From positions 62,001 through 126,000 of the forward strand of contig NZ_RBIM01000008.1 in the NCBI RefSeq assembly GCF_003634045.1: a stretch of DNA of 64,000 bases. The letters are read 5' to 3'. The notes beneath the pieces were generated by a model, which saw nothing but the letters and a program-made list of their open reading frames with translations, did no database searches and was not told the origin of the DNA. The stretch is from Maricaulis maris. Its GTDB lineage: Bacteria > Pseudomonadota > Alphaproteobacteria > Caulobacterales > Maricaulaceae. Positions within the stretch are counted from its first letter, which is position 1. Every line of letters starts with the position of its first letter. The position numbers and the translations under genes are program-made. Shown piece by piece: positions 11,046 to 20,431 of the stretch.

Positions 11046-12131
11046 GTGGCGTTGGTTGTACCGGTTATCATGTCCGGCGGGTCAGGAACACGGCTCTGGC
11101 CGCTGTCCAGGACCGCGCATCCAAAACAGCTCCATGCCCTGGTTTCCGACATGACGATGATTCAGGAAACCGTCTCCCGGGTCGCCGAAACGCGGAAAGA
11201 TTTCCGCTTTGCTCCGCCGATTGTGATTCTCAACGAACGTCAGCACGCACTCGCCCGCCTTCAGCTTGATGCGCTCGGCGTTCGACCATCCCATTTTGTC
11301 GTCGAGCCGGTTGCCCGCAACACGGCTGCAGTCGCTGCAGTGGCTGCAACGCTGGTCGCTCGGGAACATGGTGATGATGCGATCGTATTGCTGTTGCCGG
11401 CCGACCACCATATTCGGAAGCCCGACGCGTTCCACGACGCGATCGAAGCCGCTTTGTCACTGGCAAATTCGGACCACATAATTACCTTCGGTATCGAGCC
11501 GTCCACGCCGGAAACCGGCTATGGCTATATCGAACGCGGTGAACCCGTCGCGACCGGCTACCGGGTCAAGCGGTTTACTGAAAAGCCTGTCAGGGAGGTT
11601 GCCGAACGCTTCGTCGCGGCCGGCGATTTTTACTGGAATGCCGGCATATTTATGTTCGGGTCAGGCGCTGTGCTGGCGGAGATGGATGCGCTTTGTCCGG
11701 ATATCTCCGTGATCAGTCGCGAAGCCTTGGCCAATGGAATGGTTGACGGCGACCTCATCACGCTGTGCGCCGACGCTTTTTCGCGATGCCCGGCCAATTC
11801 GTTCGACTATGCGGTGATGGAAAAGACGGAACGGGCTGCCGTCATTCCTGCCGACATCGGATGGTCCGATGTCGGTGCCTGGAACGCGTTGTGGGAGATC
11901 GCTGACGACAAGACGCCCGAAGGGAATGTTTCCCGCGGTGACGTTCATTTCGTCGATACACAGAATTCCTACGTAATGGCCGCCGGGCGCCGTGTCGGGG
12001 TCGTGGGTTTGGACAATGTCGTTATCGTGGTCACGGATGATGCGGTTTTGGTGAGCGACGGGGCGCGGACGCAGGATGTCAAGGTATTGGTCAATGCTCT
12101 CGTTGATGAGGGGCGCGGCGACCTGCTCTGA
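11046..12131 (+). CDS. manC: Mannose-1-phosphate guanylyltransferase
   Basis: Nucleotidyltransferase forming GDP-mannose from GTP and mannose 1-phosphate, the precursor for surface polysaccharide. The pyrophosphorylase signature GGSGTRLWPLSR is at residues 9-20, with the HPKQ lysine motif after it, the LLPADH strand, and RFTEKP further on. At 361 residues it has only the nucleotidyltransferase domain and lacks the phosphomannose isomerase domain of bifunctional ManC/AlgA, which makes a separate isomerase necessary; the AGE-family gene at 13012 is a candidate. The GTG start has GGGAGG eight bases upstream; an earlier TTG at 11025 precedes that site and is rejected. Confidence 0.9.
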   Translation: MALVVPVIMSGGSGTRLWPLSRTAHPKQLHALVSDMTMIQETVSRVAETRKDFRFAPPIVILNERQHALARLQLDALGVRPSHFVVEPVARNTAAVAAVAATLVAREHGDDAIVLLLPADHHIRKPDAFHDAIEAALSLANSDHIITFGIEPSTPETGYGYIERGEPVATGYRVKRFTEKPVREVAERFVAAGDFYWNAGIFMFGSGAVLAEMDALCPDISVISREALANGMVDGDLITLCADAFSRCPANSFDYAVMEKTERAAVIPADIGWSDVGAWNALWEIADDKTPEGNVSRGDVHFVDTQNSYVMAAGRRVGVVGLDNVVIVVTDDAVLVSDGARTQDVKVLVNALVDEGRGDLL

Positions 12132-12222
12132 ATGACGCGGCAATGTGGCGCAAAGTATGGTGTTTGGCTGACATTCTCGGTAGAGAAAACGCCTCGAATC
12201 CGCAGGAACAGGAAACTCGACC

Positions 12223-12987
12223 ATGGCCGGACACTCCAAATGGGCCAATATCCAGCACCGCAAGGGGCGCCAGGACAAGCTGCGTTCCAAGCTGTTCTCG
12301 CGCCTGTCCAAGGAAATTTCCATCGCCGCGAAGATGGGCGGCCCCGATCCGGATGCCAATCCGCGCCTTCGCCTCGCCATCGCCAACGCCAAAGGGCAGT
12401 CGATGCCCAAGGACAATATCCAGCGCGCGGTCGACAAGGCCTCGGGCGGCGATGGCGATGATTTTGAAGACATCCGCTATGAGGGTTTTGGTCCGGCCGG
12501 AATCGGCGTGATCGTTGAGGTCTCGACCGACAACCGCAATCGCGCGGCCGCTGAAGTCCGCACTGCTTTCGCCAAGAATGGCGGGAATCTTGGCGAGACC
12601 GGCTCGGTCGCTTTCATGTTCGATAATGTCGGCGAGATCCGCTATCCGCTGTCGACTGCTGACGAAGATGACATGATGGAGGCCGCCATCGAAGCGGGCG
12701 CCGAAGATGTCGGGTCCGAACCAGGCGATGAGGACAATGAAGGCGAGCATGTGATTTACACCGCCCGTGAAGACCTCATGGAAGTGGTGGGAAATCTCTC
12801 CGAACGTTTTGAGGATCCGTCCTCGGCCAAGTTGATCTGGAGGCCGCAAAACCTCATCGAAGTCACCGGCGACAAGGTCGGCTCCTTGATGAAGATGATG
12901 GAAACGCTCGAAGATTGTGACGACGTACAGAACGTTTATGCCAATTTTGACATTTCCGATGAGGATATGGCGCAACTCGACGGCTAG
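12223..12987 (+). CDS. yebC: YebC/PmpR/TACO1-family protein
   Basis: 254 residues starting with the invariant [15 protein letters not shown]. Three-domain YebC proteins bind DNA or assist ribosomes at difficult proline stretches; older annotation calls them transcriptional regulators. The conserved [14 protein letters not shown] segment marks the centre. In many proteobacteria yebC directly precedes ruvC; here 9.4 kb of other genes separate them. It is in the same orientation as manC (gap 91 bp) and the AGE-family gene (gap 24 bp). Confidence 0.95.
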   Translation: MAGHSKWANIQHRKGRQDKLRSKLFSRLSKEISIAAKMGGPDPDANPRLRLAIANAKGQSMPKDNIQRAVDKASGGDGDDFEDIRYEGFGPAGIGVIVEVSTDNRNRAAAEVRTAFAKNGGNLGETGSVAFMFDNVGEIRYPLSTADEDDMMEAAIEAGAEDVGSEPGDEDNEGEHVIYTAREDLMEVVGNLSERFEDPSSAKLIWRPQNLIEVTGDKVGSLMKMMETLEDCDDVQNVYANFDISDEDMAQLDG

Positions 12988-13011
12988 CGCCGTGGGGGCT
13001 TGGGGGGTGTT

Positions 13012-14172
13012 TTGAATTCGTTGGAACGGTTCGCCGACTGGGGGGTCAATGTCGCCCTGCCATTTTGGGCCGGTCATGCCTGGGACAGGCGAAGCGGCGG
13101 ATTTCTCGAATCTCTCAGCCTCGACGGCAGGCCGGTCACCGGCGACACACGGCGGGTCCGCACCCAAGCACGCCAGGTCTATGTCTTTGCGCGCGCGCAT
13201 CTTGCCGGATGGTGTGATGGTTTTGACCTTGCCGTTGACGGTTTCGAGTTGCTCGAGCGCCGCGCGAAATCACCGGACGGCAAGCCGGGCTGGGTCCATC
13301 GTCTGAGCGATTCAGGCGAGGTCGAGGATCCGATGCGGGATCTCTATGATCATGCCTTCCTGTTGCTGGCCTTGGCGTGGCTGCATCGATTGACGCGGGA
13401 CAGTTATTACCGGAACAGTGCCGACGCGTTGATCGCATATCTCGACGACGCATTTGGCCATCCGGCAGGCGGCTATTGCGAGAATGTCGGTGGTGCTGCG
13501 CTGCCGCGCCGCCAGAACCCGCATATGCACTTCTTTGAATGTTTGCTCGCTTGGCACGAAGCGACAGCGGACCCGGAATACCTGCGCCGGGCCGGTCATA
13601 TCCTCACGCTCTTGCAGGATCGTTTCATGGTCGCGCCGGGCGGCTTTCTCGCCGAGCATTTTGACAATGAACTGCGCCCGGCACCTCGTCCCGATGAGGG
13701 GCTTTTGGTCGAACCGGGCCACGAACTTGAATGGGTGTGGCTGCTCGACGAGGGTCGAGAGGCGGGTCTGGTGGTTCGGGAAAATTTGCCCGACGAGTTG
13801 TACGCACATGCCTGTCGGTTCGGGCGCAATGCCAAGACCGGCTTCATGATGAGTGCCATTTCCGGAGCCGGCGATATTATCGATGGGGGCAGTCGGACCT
13901 GGGTACAAACGGAGTGGTTGCGCGCCGCGCTCGCTCGCCAGCGTCTGAGCCATGTCGATGGCGGGAGCGAGGTCGAACGTGCTGCTGCGCAACTGCTGCA
14001 GCATCACATTGACCCGGCCCTTCCGGGCGGTTGGATCGACCAGGTCGATGGGTCCGGTCAGCGGGTTGCTGACCGCATGCCGGCCAGCACGCTCTATCAC
14101 CTGCTCGGTGCGGTCGTGGAGGCCGATCGCGCGGGTTCCAAGGACCATGAAAGCGCGTCCGACGCCTTGTGA
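13012..14172 (+). CDS. AGE-family sugar isomerase/epimerase (candidate mannose-6-phosphate isomerase)
   Basis: An (alpha/alpha)6-barrel protein of about 386 residues in the N-acylglucosamine 2-epimerase superfamily. It shows the family motifs GGFLESL near residue 25, NPHMHFFECLLAWHEA near 167, EPGHELEWVWLL near 236 and RTWVQTEWLRA near 296, supplying the barrel His and Glu residues. Members interconvert N-acylmannosamine/glucosamine, mannose/fructose or their phosphates. With manC and pgi close by, a mannose-6-phosphate isomerase role is a reasonable inference, not proven. The start is uncertain: TTG 13012 follows a GGGGGG run by four bases; TTG 13000 is also in frame. Confidence 0.8.
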   Translation: MNSLERFADWGVNVALPFWAGHAWDRRSGGFLESLSLDGRPVTGDTRRVRTQARQVYVFARAHLAGWCDGFDLAVDGFELLERRAKSPDGKPGWVHRLSDSGEVEDPMRDLYDHAFLLLALAWLHRLTRDSYYRNSADALIAYLDDAFGHPAGGYCENVGGAALPRRQNPHMHFFECLLAWHEATADPEYLRRAGHILTLLQDRFMVAPGGFLAEHFDNELRPAPRPDEGLLVEPGHELEWVWLLDEGREAGLVVRENLPDELYAHACRFGRNAKTGFMMSAISGAGDIIDGGSRTWVQTEWLRAALARQRLSHVDGGSEVERAAAQLLQHHIDPALPGGWIDQVDGSGQRVADRMPASTLYHLLGAVVEADRAGSKDHESASDAL

Positions 14173-14225
14173 AGCGACCGCCCTGCCAATAGGTTGTCAT
14201 TTCCACTCTGAGCGCAGGAAGTCCC

Positions 14226-15779
14226 GTGTCCGATACCGATTTGAACGCCCATGCCGAACGCCTGTCCGGCCTTTCTCTCCGTGCGCTGGCCGAGGCTGGC
14301 GAAGATCGTTCCAAAGCCCTGATCCTGAGCGCGGCAGGCCTCGAACTTGACGCGACCAAACAGCGTCTCGATGAGGCGGCCCTGCAGGCCCTGTTTGCCC
14401 GTGCCCGCGCGAGCGGACTTGAAAGCAAACGCGATGCGCTTCTTTCGGGCGCAATTGTGAACGCTACCGAAGGCCGCCCGGCCTTGCACATGGCCTATCG
14501 TGAGGGCGGCAATCTCGCGGGCAGTGATGCGGCAGCATTGGTCAAGCGGACACAGGCCGAGACGCGTGATTTCGCCGAGCGTGTACGTTCCGGTGCCTAT
14601 GCGCCGTCCGGGGTCAGGATCAGCCGTGTTGTCAATATCGGGATTGGTGGGTCGGATCTGGGGCCGCGTTTGGTTGCGGATGCGCTGGCTGACCATGCCG
14701 ATGGCGGCCCTGAGCTTCGATTCGTCGCCAGCCTCGATCCCAGCGACCTCAAACATGCGGTCGCCGGGGCAGAGCCGGCCGCGATCCTGTTCATCGTTGC
14801 CTCGAAATCCTTCTCGACCCAGGAAACCCTGATGTCCGGCGAAGCCGCCCGGGATTGGCTGGCCGGGCATGTCGGCGCCGACAAGGCGGGGGCCCATTTC
14901 GCAGCCGCATCGGCTGCGCCCGAGAAGGCCAAGGCCTTCGGGATTGATCCCTCGCTGGTGTTTGATTTCCCGGACTGGGTCGGGGGGCGTTATTCCGTCT
15001 GGAGTGCGGTTGGATTGGCGCTCGAGATCGGCCTTGGTCCGGATGTCTTCCAGGCCTTCCGCGATGGCGCAAAAGCCATGGACACGCACTTCGCGACAGC
15101 GCCGCTTGAGCGCAACATGCCGGTTCTCAAAGGGTTGATCGATGTCTGGAACCGGATCGGCCTGGACTATCCGGCCCGCTGTGTCGCCGCTTATTCGGCC
15201 CGACTGGGAAAGTTGGCGGACTATTTCCAGCAGCTGGAAATGGAATCGCTCGGCAAGTCCGTGACGGTCGACGGCAAGCCCGGCTCAACCCCGGGCGGAG
15301 CGTTGGTGTGGGGCGGCAATGGTACTGAGATCCAGCACTCCTTCTTCCAGTGGCTGCATCAGGGCGGTGACGTGGTGCCGGTCGATTTCATCGGCATCGC
15401 GCGGCACTTTTCCAGCTCTGATGCGCGTGAGCAGGCACTTGCCGCGAACATGGCAGCGCAAGGTGCGGCCCTGCTCGACGGTCGCAAGATTGATCCGGCG
15501 ATCGAACCGGAGCTTGCCAGTCACAAGTCCATGCCGGGCGGCCGACCATCATCAACCCTGTTGCTCGATGACCTGACGCCGGCAACGCTTGGGGCGCTTA
15601 TCGCCTTGCACGAACACAAGGTTTTTGTCGAAAGCGTGCTCTATGACATCAATCCGTTCGACCAATGGGGTGTCGAGCTGGGAAAAGTGCTGACCAAGGG
15701 GATTTTGGACGGCGATATATCCAGCTATGACGCCTCCACAAAAGCCTTGCTCGCAAGGACAGGCCTGATATCCGGCTAG
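14226..15779 (+). CDS. pgi: Glucose-6-phosphate isomerase
   Basis: Interconverts glucose 6-phosphate and fructose 6-phosphate. The 517-residue protein shows VNIGIGGSDLGP (phosphate binding), VASKSFSTQET, the signature DWVGGRYSVWSAVG, the catalytic Glu in GGNGTEIQHSFFQ, and a C-terminal active Lys near STKALLAR. It is somewhat shorter than the E. coli enzyme (549), as usual in alphaproteobacteria. Start GTG 14226 has AGGAA five bases upstream. It runs into tkt after 29 bp, a sugar-phosphate pair. Confidence 0.95.
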   Translation: MSDTDLNAHAERLSGLSLRALAEAGEDRSKALILSAAGLELDATKQRLDEAALQALFARARASGLESKRDALLSGAIVNATEGRPALHMAYREGGNLAGSDAAALVKRTQAETRDFAERVRSGAYAPSGVRISRVVNIGIGGSDLGPRLVADALADHADGGPELRFVASLDPSDLKHAVAGAEPAAILFIVASKSFSTQETLMSGEAARDWLAGHVGADKAGAHFAAASAAPEKAKAFGIDPSLVFDFPDWVGGRYSVWSAVGLALEIGLGPDVFQAFRDGAKAMDTHFATAPLERNMPVLKGLIDVWNRIGLDYPARCVAAYSARLGKLADYFQQLEMESLGKSVTVDGKPGSTPGGALVWGGNGTEIQHSFFQWLHQGGDVVPVDFIGIARHFSSSDAREQALAANMAAQGAALLDGRKIDPAIEPELASHKSMPGGRPSSTLLLDDLTPATLGALIALHEHKVFVESVLYDINPFDQWGVELGKVLTKGILDGDISSYDASTKALLARTGLISG

Positions 15780-15808
15780 CGGCCGGCCCGGCGCATGGAG
15801 ACGCTCGC

Positions 15809-17791
15809 ATGACCACGCTTTCCACCTCGGTTTCGATGTCCGATATGGCCAATGCCATCCGGGCGCTGTCGATGGATGCCGTCCAGCGGGCCAATTCCGG
15901 CCACCCCGGCATGCCGATGGGCATGGCCGATGTGGCAACAGTGTTGTGGGCCAAGCATATGAAGTTTGATCCGACCGCGCCGGGCTGGGCGGATCGCGAC
16001 CGCTTTGTCCTGTCAGCGGGCCATGGCTCGATGCTGCTTTATTCCTTGCTGCACCTGACCGGGTTTGAAGACATCACCCTCGATGAGCTGAAGAATTTCC
16101 GCCAGATCGACAGCCTCACCGCCGGCCATCCGGAATATGGACATACACCGGGTGTGGAAGCGACCACTGGACCGCTGGGGCAGGGTATCTCGATGTCGGT
16201 CGGCATGGCTCTCGCCGAGCGCATGATGAATGCCCGCTATGGCGACGAGCTGGTCGATCACCGCACCTGGGTGATCGCGTCCGACGGTGACCTGCAGGAA
16301 GGTATCTCCCACGAGGCGATCTCGCTGGCCGGCCATCTCGGGCTCAACCGCCTGTGTGTCCTTTGGGACGATAACGAGATTTCCATCGACGGTCCGACCG
16401 ATCTTTCCGAGAGCACTGATGTGCTCAGACGTTTCGAGGCAGCCGGCTGGGCGGTTTCGCGCATTGATGGCCATGATCACGCGGCCATCGACGCCGCCCT
16501 GCAGGCCGCGCGTTCGTCCGACAAGCCGGTCCTGATTGCGTGCCGCACGACGATCGGTTTCGGGGCGCCGACCAAGGCCGGTACGGCGGGCAGCCATGGC
16601 GCGCCGCTCGGCGACGAGGAGATCGCCGGTACGCGCAAGGCGCTGGGCTGGACGTCGGCGCCGTTCGATATCCCCGCCGACATCCTCGATGCCTGGCGCG
16701 CGACGGGTTCGGCGGATTCCCATCAGGCCTGGCAGGACCGTCTCGCCGGCTCGGAGAAGGCCGATGACTTCGTGTCACAGATATCCGGTGAGCCCGGCGA
16801 GGCCGAACTCGCTGCGCTTGATGCCTGGCGTCGCAAGGTTGCCGAAGACAAGCCGGCCGTCGCATCGCGGGCCGCTTCCGGGCAGACGCTGGCGGCGATC
16901 ATCGGTGACTGGCCGAGCCTGGCGGGTGGCTCGGCCGACCTGGCGGGCTCCAATCTGACAAAGACGCCAGGCGTGGGTATCGTCAAAGCGGGCGACTATG
17001 CCGGCCAGTACATTCATTTCGGCGTGCGAGAGCATGGCATGGCGGCCTGTGCCAACGGCATGTCCCTGCATGGCGGTTTCCGGCCGCATGTCGCGACCTT
17101 CCTGGTCTTTGCCGATTACTGTCGCCCCTCGATGCGCCTGTCCTCGCTCATGCACCAGCCCGTGGTCTATGTGATGACGCACGATTCCATCGGCCTGGGA
17201 GAAGACGGTCCGACGCACCAGCCGGTCGAGACACTGGCATCGCTACGCGCCATTCCGAACATGCATGTCTTCCGGCCGGCCGACGCGCTGGAAACGGCAG
17301 AGGCCTGGGATCTCGCATTGCGTCGGATCGACGGCCCGTCCGTCCTGGCGCTATCGCGCCAGAAACTGCCTTTCCTGCGCGACGATGACGGCAGCGAAAA
17401 CCGTTCGGCGCGCGGCGCTTATGTGCTCTCTGATAGTAATGGTGCGCCGGATGTTGTGCTGGTCGCGACCGGCTCGGAGGTTTCGCTGGCCGTCGAGGCC
17501 GCGTCGGCGCTCCGCGGCAAAGGGCGCAGTGTTCGCGTGATCTCGGCACCTTGCCTCGATCTCCTGCTTGAGCAGGGCGATGACCATATTGATGATCTCT
17601 TCCCCGCCGGTATCCCGGTGGTCGCCTGCGAGGCGGCACTGCGTTTCGGTTGGGACCAGATCATCGGGCGCAAAGGCGCGTTTGTCGGCATGACCGGCTT
17701 TGGTGCGAGCGCGCCCGCGGAGACCTTGTACGAGCATTTCGGCATCACAGCGGAGGGCATCGTCAACGCCGCCGAAAGTTTGCTCGCATAG
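15809..17791 (+). CDS. tkt: Transketolase
   Basis: Thiamine-diphosphate enzyme of the non-oxidative pentose phosphate pathway, moving two-carbon units between sugar phosphates. The 660 residues contain NSGHPGMPMG (residues 29-38), LSAGHGSMLLY, the ThDP motif starting at ASDGDLQEG and ending in the NEIS segment, the second-domain REHGMAACANG with the catalytic Glu, and THDSIGLGEDGPTHQP. All main motifs are intact. It follows pgi closely and connects to fructose 6-phosphate and glyceraldehyde 3-phosphate. Confidence 0.96.
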   Translation: MTTLSTSVSMSDMANAIRALSMDAVQRANSGHPGMPMGMADVATVLWAKHMKFDPTAPGWADRDRFVLSAGHGSMLLYSLLHLTGFEDITLDELKNFRQIDSLTAGHPEYGHTPGVEATTGPLGQGISMSVGMALAERMMNARYGDELVDHRTWVIASDGDLQEGISHEAISLAGHLGLNRLCVLWDDNEISIDGPTDLSESTDVLRRFEAAGWAVSRIDGHDHAAIDAALQAARSSDKPVLIACRTTIGFGAPTKAGTAGSHGAPLGDEEIAGTRKALGWTSAPFDIPADILDAWRATGSADSHQAWQDRLAGSEKADDFVSQISGEPGEAELAALDAWRRKVAEDKPAVASRAASGQTLAAIIGDWPSLAGGSADLAGSNLTKTPGVGIVKAGDYAGQYIHFGVREHGMAACANGMSLHGGFRPHVATFLVFADYCRPSMRLSSLMHQPVVYVMTHDSIGLGEDGPTHQPVETLASLRAIPNMHVFRPADALETAEAWDLALRRIDGPSVLALSRQKLPFLRDDDGSENRSARGAYVLSDSNGAPDVVLVATGSEVSLAVEAASALRGKGRSVRVISAPCLDLLLEQGDDHIDDLFPAGIPVVACEAALRFGWDQIIGRKGAFVGMTGFGASAPAETLYEHFGITAEGIVNAAESLLA

Positions 17792-17824
17792 GCGGTCGCG
17801 ACATCCGGACCGTCTGGGAACAGA

Positions 17825-18985
17825 CTAGTCAGTGCCGCCAGTGCGCGGGGGCGCGGTGGCGCGCAATCCGGCTTGGACGGCGGCCTGTGGCAGCTGCGCG
17901 ATATAGCCACAATCGGCTGAGCCGAACCATAATTCCTGGTCCACCGACAGTGTCATGTTCGAGATATGGCACAATTGGCTGTGTGTGCCGTGCAGCGACG
18001 AGATGATCGTGCCGTCCTGTTCGTTGATCACCGCAATGAAGGCGTTCGGCCGCCCACCGGTCGGTTGCACCCAGCGGGGCAGCCGCGAAACGATCCGCGC
18101 AAGCCACGGGTTGCGGCGGATTGTTCGCAGGGTCGGGTCGCGCTGGGCGGGGAAGGCGATGAACAAGTGGCCTGAACCGTCGGTCGCCAACCCGTCTGGT
18201 AGTCCGGGCAGATTTTCGACGAAAACTTCCGACTCGCCGCGTCTCGGTCCGTCCACCCAATAGCGGAGTATCCGGTAGCGGAAGGTTTCAGCGATATAGA
18301 TGGATTGCCGGTCTGACGCGACAGCCAGGCCGTTGGGAAAGTAGAGCCGGTCCGCCGCCAGACGGGTTTGATGCGTTCGCGGATCCCAAACATAAAGCGC
18401 GCCGTGCGGCCGGTTTTCCAGCATGTCGTCGCGATGGCTGTTCCGGTCGGGGTCATTGCCAAGCATGACCGAGGAGTCGGTGAAATATATCTCGCCATTC
18501 GGCGTGACGGCGAGGTCGTTGGCATATCCGAAGGGGTAGCCGGGGACGCCGGCGCTGACCTGGGTGGAACTGCCGGTGATGGTATTGACTGCGAACAAAC
18601 CGTTCGCGGTGGTGGCTCCGAGCGTGCCCGCATTGATCCAGCTTAGGCCGAGCACGGGAGCGGTGTCGAAGTCTGCGATCACGGTTCCGGGCGTGCTTGC
18701 TTGTGCGGGGTCGATGCGGACGACCTCGCCGGTAAGATTTCCGTAGTAGAGGGCGCCGTCCGGTCCGAGTGCGATGCTGCGGGCAGCGCCTGAAACACCA
18801 ACATTTACGAAGCGGGCGGTGTCCAGTGCCGCGTTCGGAGCCAGCGGTCCGGCCATCGCCGGCGGCTCCGGCTCATCCCAGTAAACCGGGTTGATCGACG
18901 AAGGCCACATCAGCCACAGCACTGCGAAAACCGCCGCCAGACCCAGAATTGTGACACCGAAACGCAATGGCCTACCTGCCTGCAA
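17825..18985 (-). CDS. Membrane-anchored SMP-30/strictosidine-synthase-like beta-propeller
   Basis: 386 residues. One N-terminal helix (VTILGLAAVFAVLWLMW, about residues 10-26) is followed by repeated blades such as ALGPDGALYYGN, AVTPNGEIYFTDSS, YFPNGLAVASDRQSIYIAET and DGLATDGSGHLFIAF, typical of six-bladed calcium-dependent lactonases/arylesterases (SMP-30, strictosidine synthase, APMAP). The arrangement suggests a periplasmic or membrane-tethered lactone or ester hydrolase; the substrate is unknown. The TTG start is weak and a second TTG eight codons later would also serve. It converges on tkt, 33 bp between stops. Confidence 0.82.
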   Translation of the reverse strand: MQAGRPLRFGVTILGLAAVFAVLWLMWPSSINPVYWDEPEPPAMAGPLAPNAALDTARFVNVGVSGAARSIALGPDGALYYGNLTGEVVRIDPAQASTPGTVIADFDTAPVLGLSWINAGTLGATTANGLFAVNTITGSSTQVSAGVPGYPFGYANDLAVTPNGEIYFTDSSVMLGNDPDRNSHRDDMLENRPHGALYVWDPRTHQTRLAADRLYFPNGLAVASDRQSIYIAETFRYRILRYWVDGPRRGESEVFVENLPGLPDGLATDGSGHLFIAFPAQRDPTLRTIRRNPWLARIVSRLPRWVQPTGGRPNAFIAVINEQDGTIISSLHGTHSQLCHISNMTLSVDQELWFGSADCGYIAQLPQAAVQAGLRATAPPRTGGTD

Positions 18986-18993
18986 ACAAGTGA

Positions 18994-19016
18994 GCGGCCC
19001 GGAGGTGCCGGGCCGC
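18994..19016 (-). terminator. GC-rich hairpin, probable terminator of the JmjC gene
   Basis: The arms GCGGCCCGG and CCGGGCCGC enclose a five-base loop. On the minus strand it follows the JmjC gene by about 90 nt but lacks a clean T run (TCACTTGTTT), so it is a weak intrinsic terminator or a pause hairpin. A second AT-looped stem GCAGGTT/AACCTGC lies at 19066-19088. Confidence 0.45.
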
Positions 19017-19106
19017 TTCAGGGAGCCGCATGTAGAGTTTTAACCATACCGTCCGCAAGTGATTGGCAGGTTTTGAATTATAACCTGCGGTTTCGCGGAC
19101 TGCCGA

Positions 19107-20291
19107 TCACGTCGGCACGATGAGGCCGAAAGCGTGCAATTTGGCGAGTGTTTCGATCGCGCCGGCCTCATCCTGACCGGCAAAGCTGGCCGCGGTGACC
19201 GTGCCGCCATCAAGCAGGATGTGCAGGCCGGCCTCGGCCTCTGCGGCAAAGCGCACTTCGCCGCCCGCCGTGATGATGACGTTCTCCTCGCCATCACCGG
19301 CAAACCGCCACGGCACGAAGGGGCGCAAGCGGAAAGCCTGGCCAGGTTTGCCGGGTGCAAGATATCCGTTGATCGTACCCCTTGTGTTGGGCACGCGTGA
19401 GCGGATGAAGCTGTCGACGAAGAAGTCCATCGCCCCGTCGACGCTCATCTCGCTGGCCAGGGTCTCGGTCATGGCCTTGAAATATGATGCAGCTTCGCTG
19501 CGGTCAAAATTGGGATCGGCGAAACCCGGCGGCAGCGAACGGCGCATGGCCGGCGTGCGCAGTGCCACCTCGGAGACCGCTTCCAGCATCAGGTCGGCCC
19601 AGGTCTTGACGATCAGACCCAGCGTCACGTGCAGCGATGCGGTGTCGCCATGGGTCTGGGCGTCATGCATCAGGCCGCGCGGCACATAGATGCATTCGCC
19701 CGCCTTGAGCACAAATTCGGCGACCGGTTCGCCGGCCTTGTGGGCGTCGGGGCGGAAACCTTCGCCCCGATAGGGGTTCTCGACAGGCGTTTCATAAAAG
19801 CGCCAGAGTTTCTCGCCCTCAATCTGCAACACAAAGACGTCATGGTCGTCATAATGGGTGTTGAAGCCCTGATTGTCCGGCGGGGTGAGATAGATATTGG
19901 TCTGGACGTGGCAACTCAGGATCGACTCGACCGCGCGGCAAAATTCCCCGAGCACAGCGTCTGACATGTGCAATTGCGGAAGGATGATTGTGGCGCCCTG
20001 GCGGAACTGGTTGGCGACACCGCCGCGATCGACATAACCGGTGTCGAACATGTAGTCCTCGCGGCTGACCGGCGGTTCCGACCGAGCCATGTCGAGCGAT
20101 CCCTCGCGCAGATCGATGCTCGAAATGATCTCATCGATCCGGGCCATCGAGAGCAGGCCAGCATAGCGCCCCGGGTCGTCGCGGTGAACGATGAGTGGCT
20201 TGGCCTCGTGATAGTCGCGGAAAAAGGTGTCGCGATCGATCGGGTCAATCATCGCGCGGAACGGATCCGTCAGCCAGAGCGGTGCGGTCAT
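19107..20291 (-). CDS. JmjC-domain 2-oxoglutarate oxygenase (RoxA/NO66-like)
   Basis: A 394-residue cupin of the ribosomal-oxygenase class. The Fe(II) triad is visible: His146 and Asp148 in THYDDHD, and His209 in YVPRGLMHDAQ; a basic residue for 2-oxoglutarate is expected near VPRG. The C-terminal third resembles the dimerisation/winged-helix part of these enzymes. Relatives (YcfD/RoxA) hydroxylate Arg in ribosomal protein uL16; the target here is not shown. GGGGAGAG precedes the ATG. It lies downstream of the three repeat proteins on the same strand, with a strong terminator between. Confidence 0.85.
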   Translation of the reverse strand: MTAPLWLTDPFRAMIDPIDRDTFFRDYHEAKPLIVHRDDPGRYAGLLSMARIDEIISSIDLREGSLDMARSEPPVSREDYMFDTGYVDRGGVANQFRQGATIILPQLHMSDAVLGEFCRAVESILSCHVQTNIYLTPPDNQGFNTHYDDHDVFVLQIEGEKLWRFYETPVENPYRGEGFRPDAHKAGEPVAEFVLKAGECIYVPRGLMHDAQTHGDTASLHVTLGLIVKTWADLMLEAVSEVALRTPAMRRSLPPGFADPNFDRSEAASYFKAMTETLASEMSVDGAMDFFVDSFIRSRVPNTRGTINGYLAPGKPGQAFRLRPFVPWRFAGDGEENVIITAGGEVRFAAEAEAGLHILLDGGTVTAASFAGQDEAGAIETLAKLHAFGLIVPT

Positions 20292-20382
20292 GTGGTCTCT
20301 CTCCCCCGGGAATGAATGAGAAGGTTAGCGGTGTCGTCAGGGATTGTCGCCACTGTGCTGCCTTGGATGTCAGTGGCATACG

Positions 20383-20414
20383 AAAAACCCCCGCGCGTTG
20401 GCGCGGGGGTTTTC
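20383..20414. terminator. Bidirectional intrinsic terminator after the repeat-protein genes
   Basis: The perfect stem AAAACCCCCGCGC/GCGCGGGGGTTTT with loop GTTG has A and T runs on either side, so it terminates in both directions. It separates the repeat-protein block from the JmjC gene. Confidence 0.88.
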
Positions 20415-20431
20415 TGATCAGTCCGGATGCT

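Noticed and set aside
19040-19047. TTAACCAT as CtrA half-site before the beta-propeller gene
   Set aside because: Only one half-site is present with no TTAA at the seven-base spacing.
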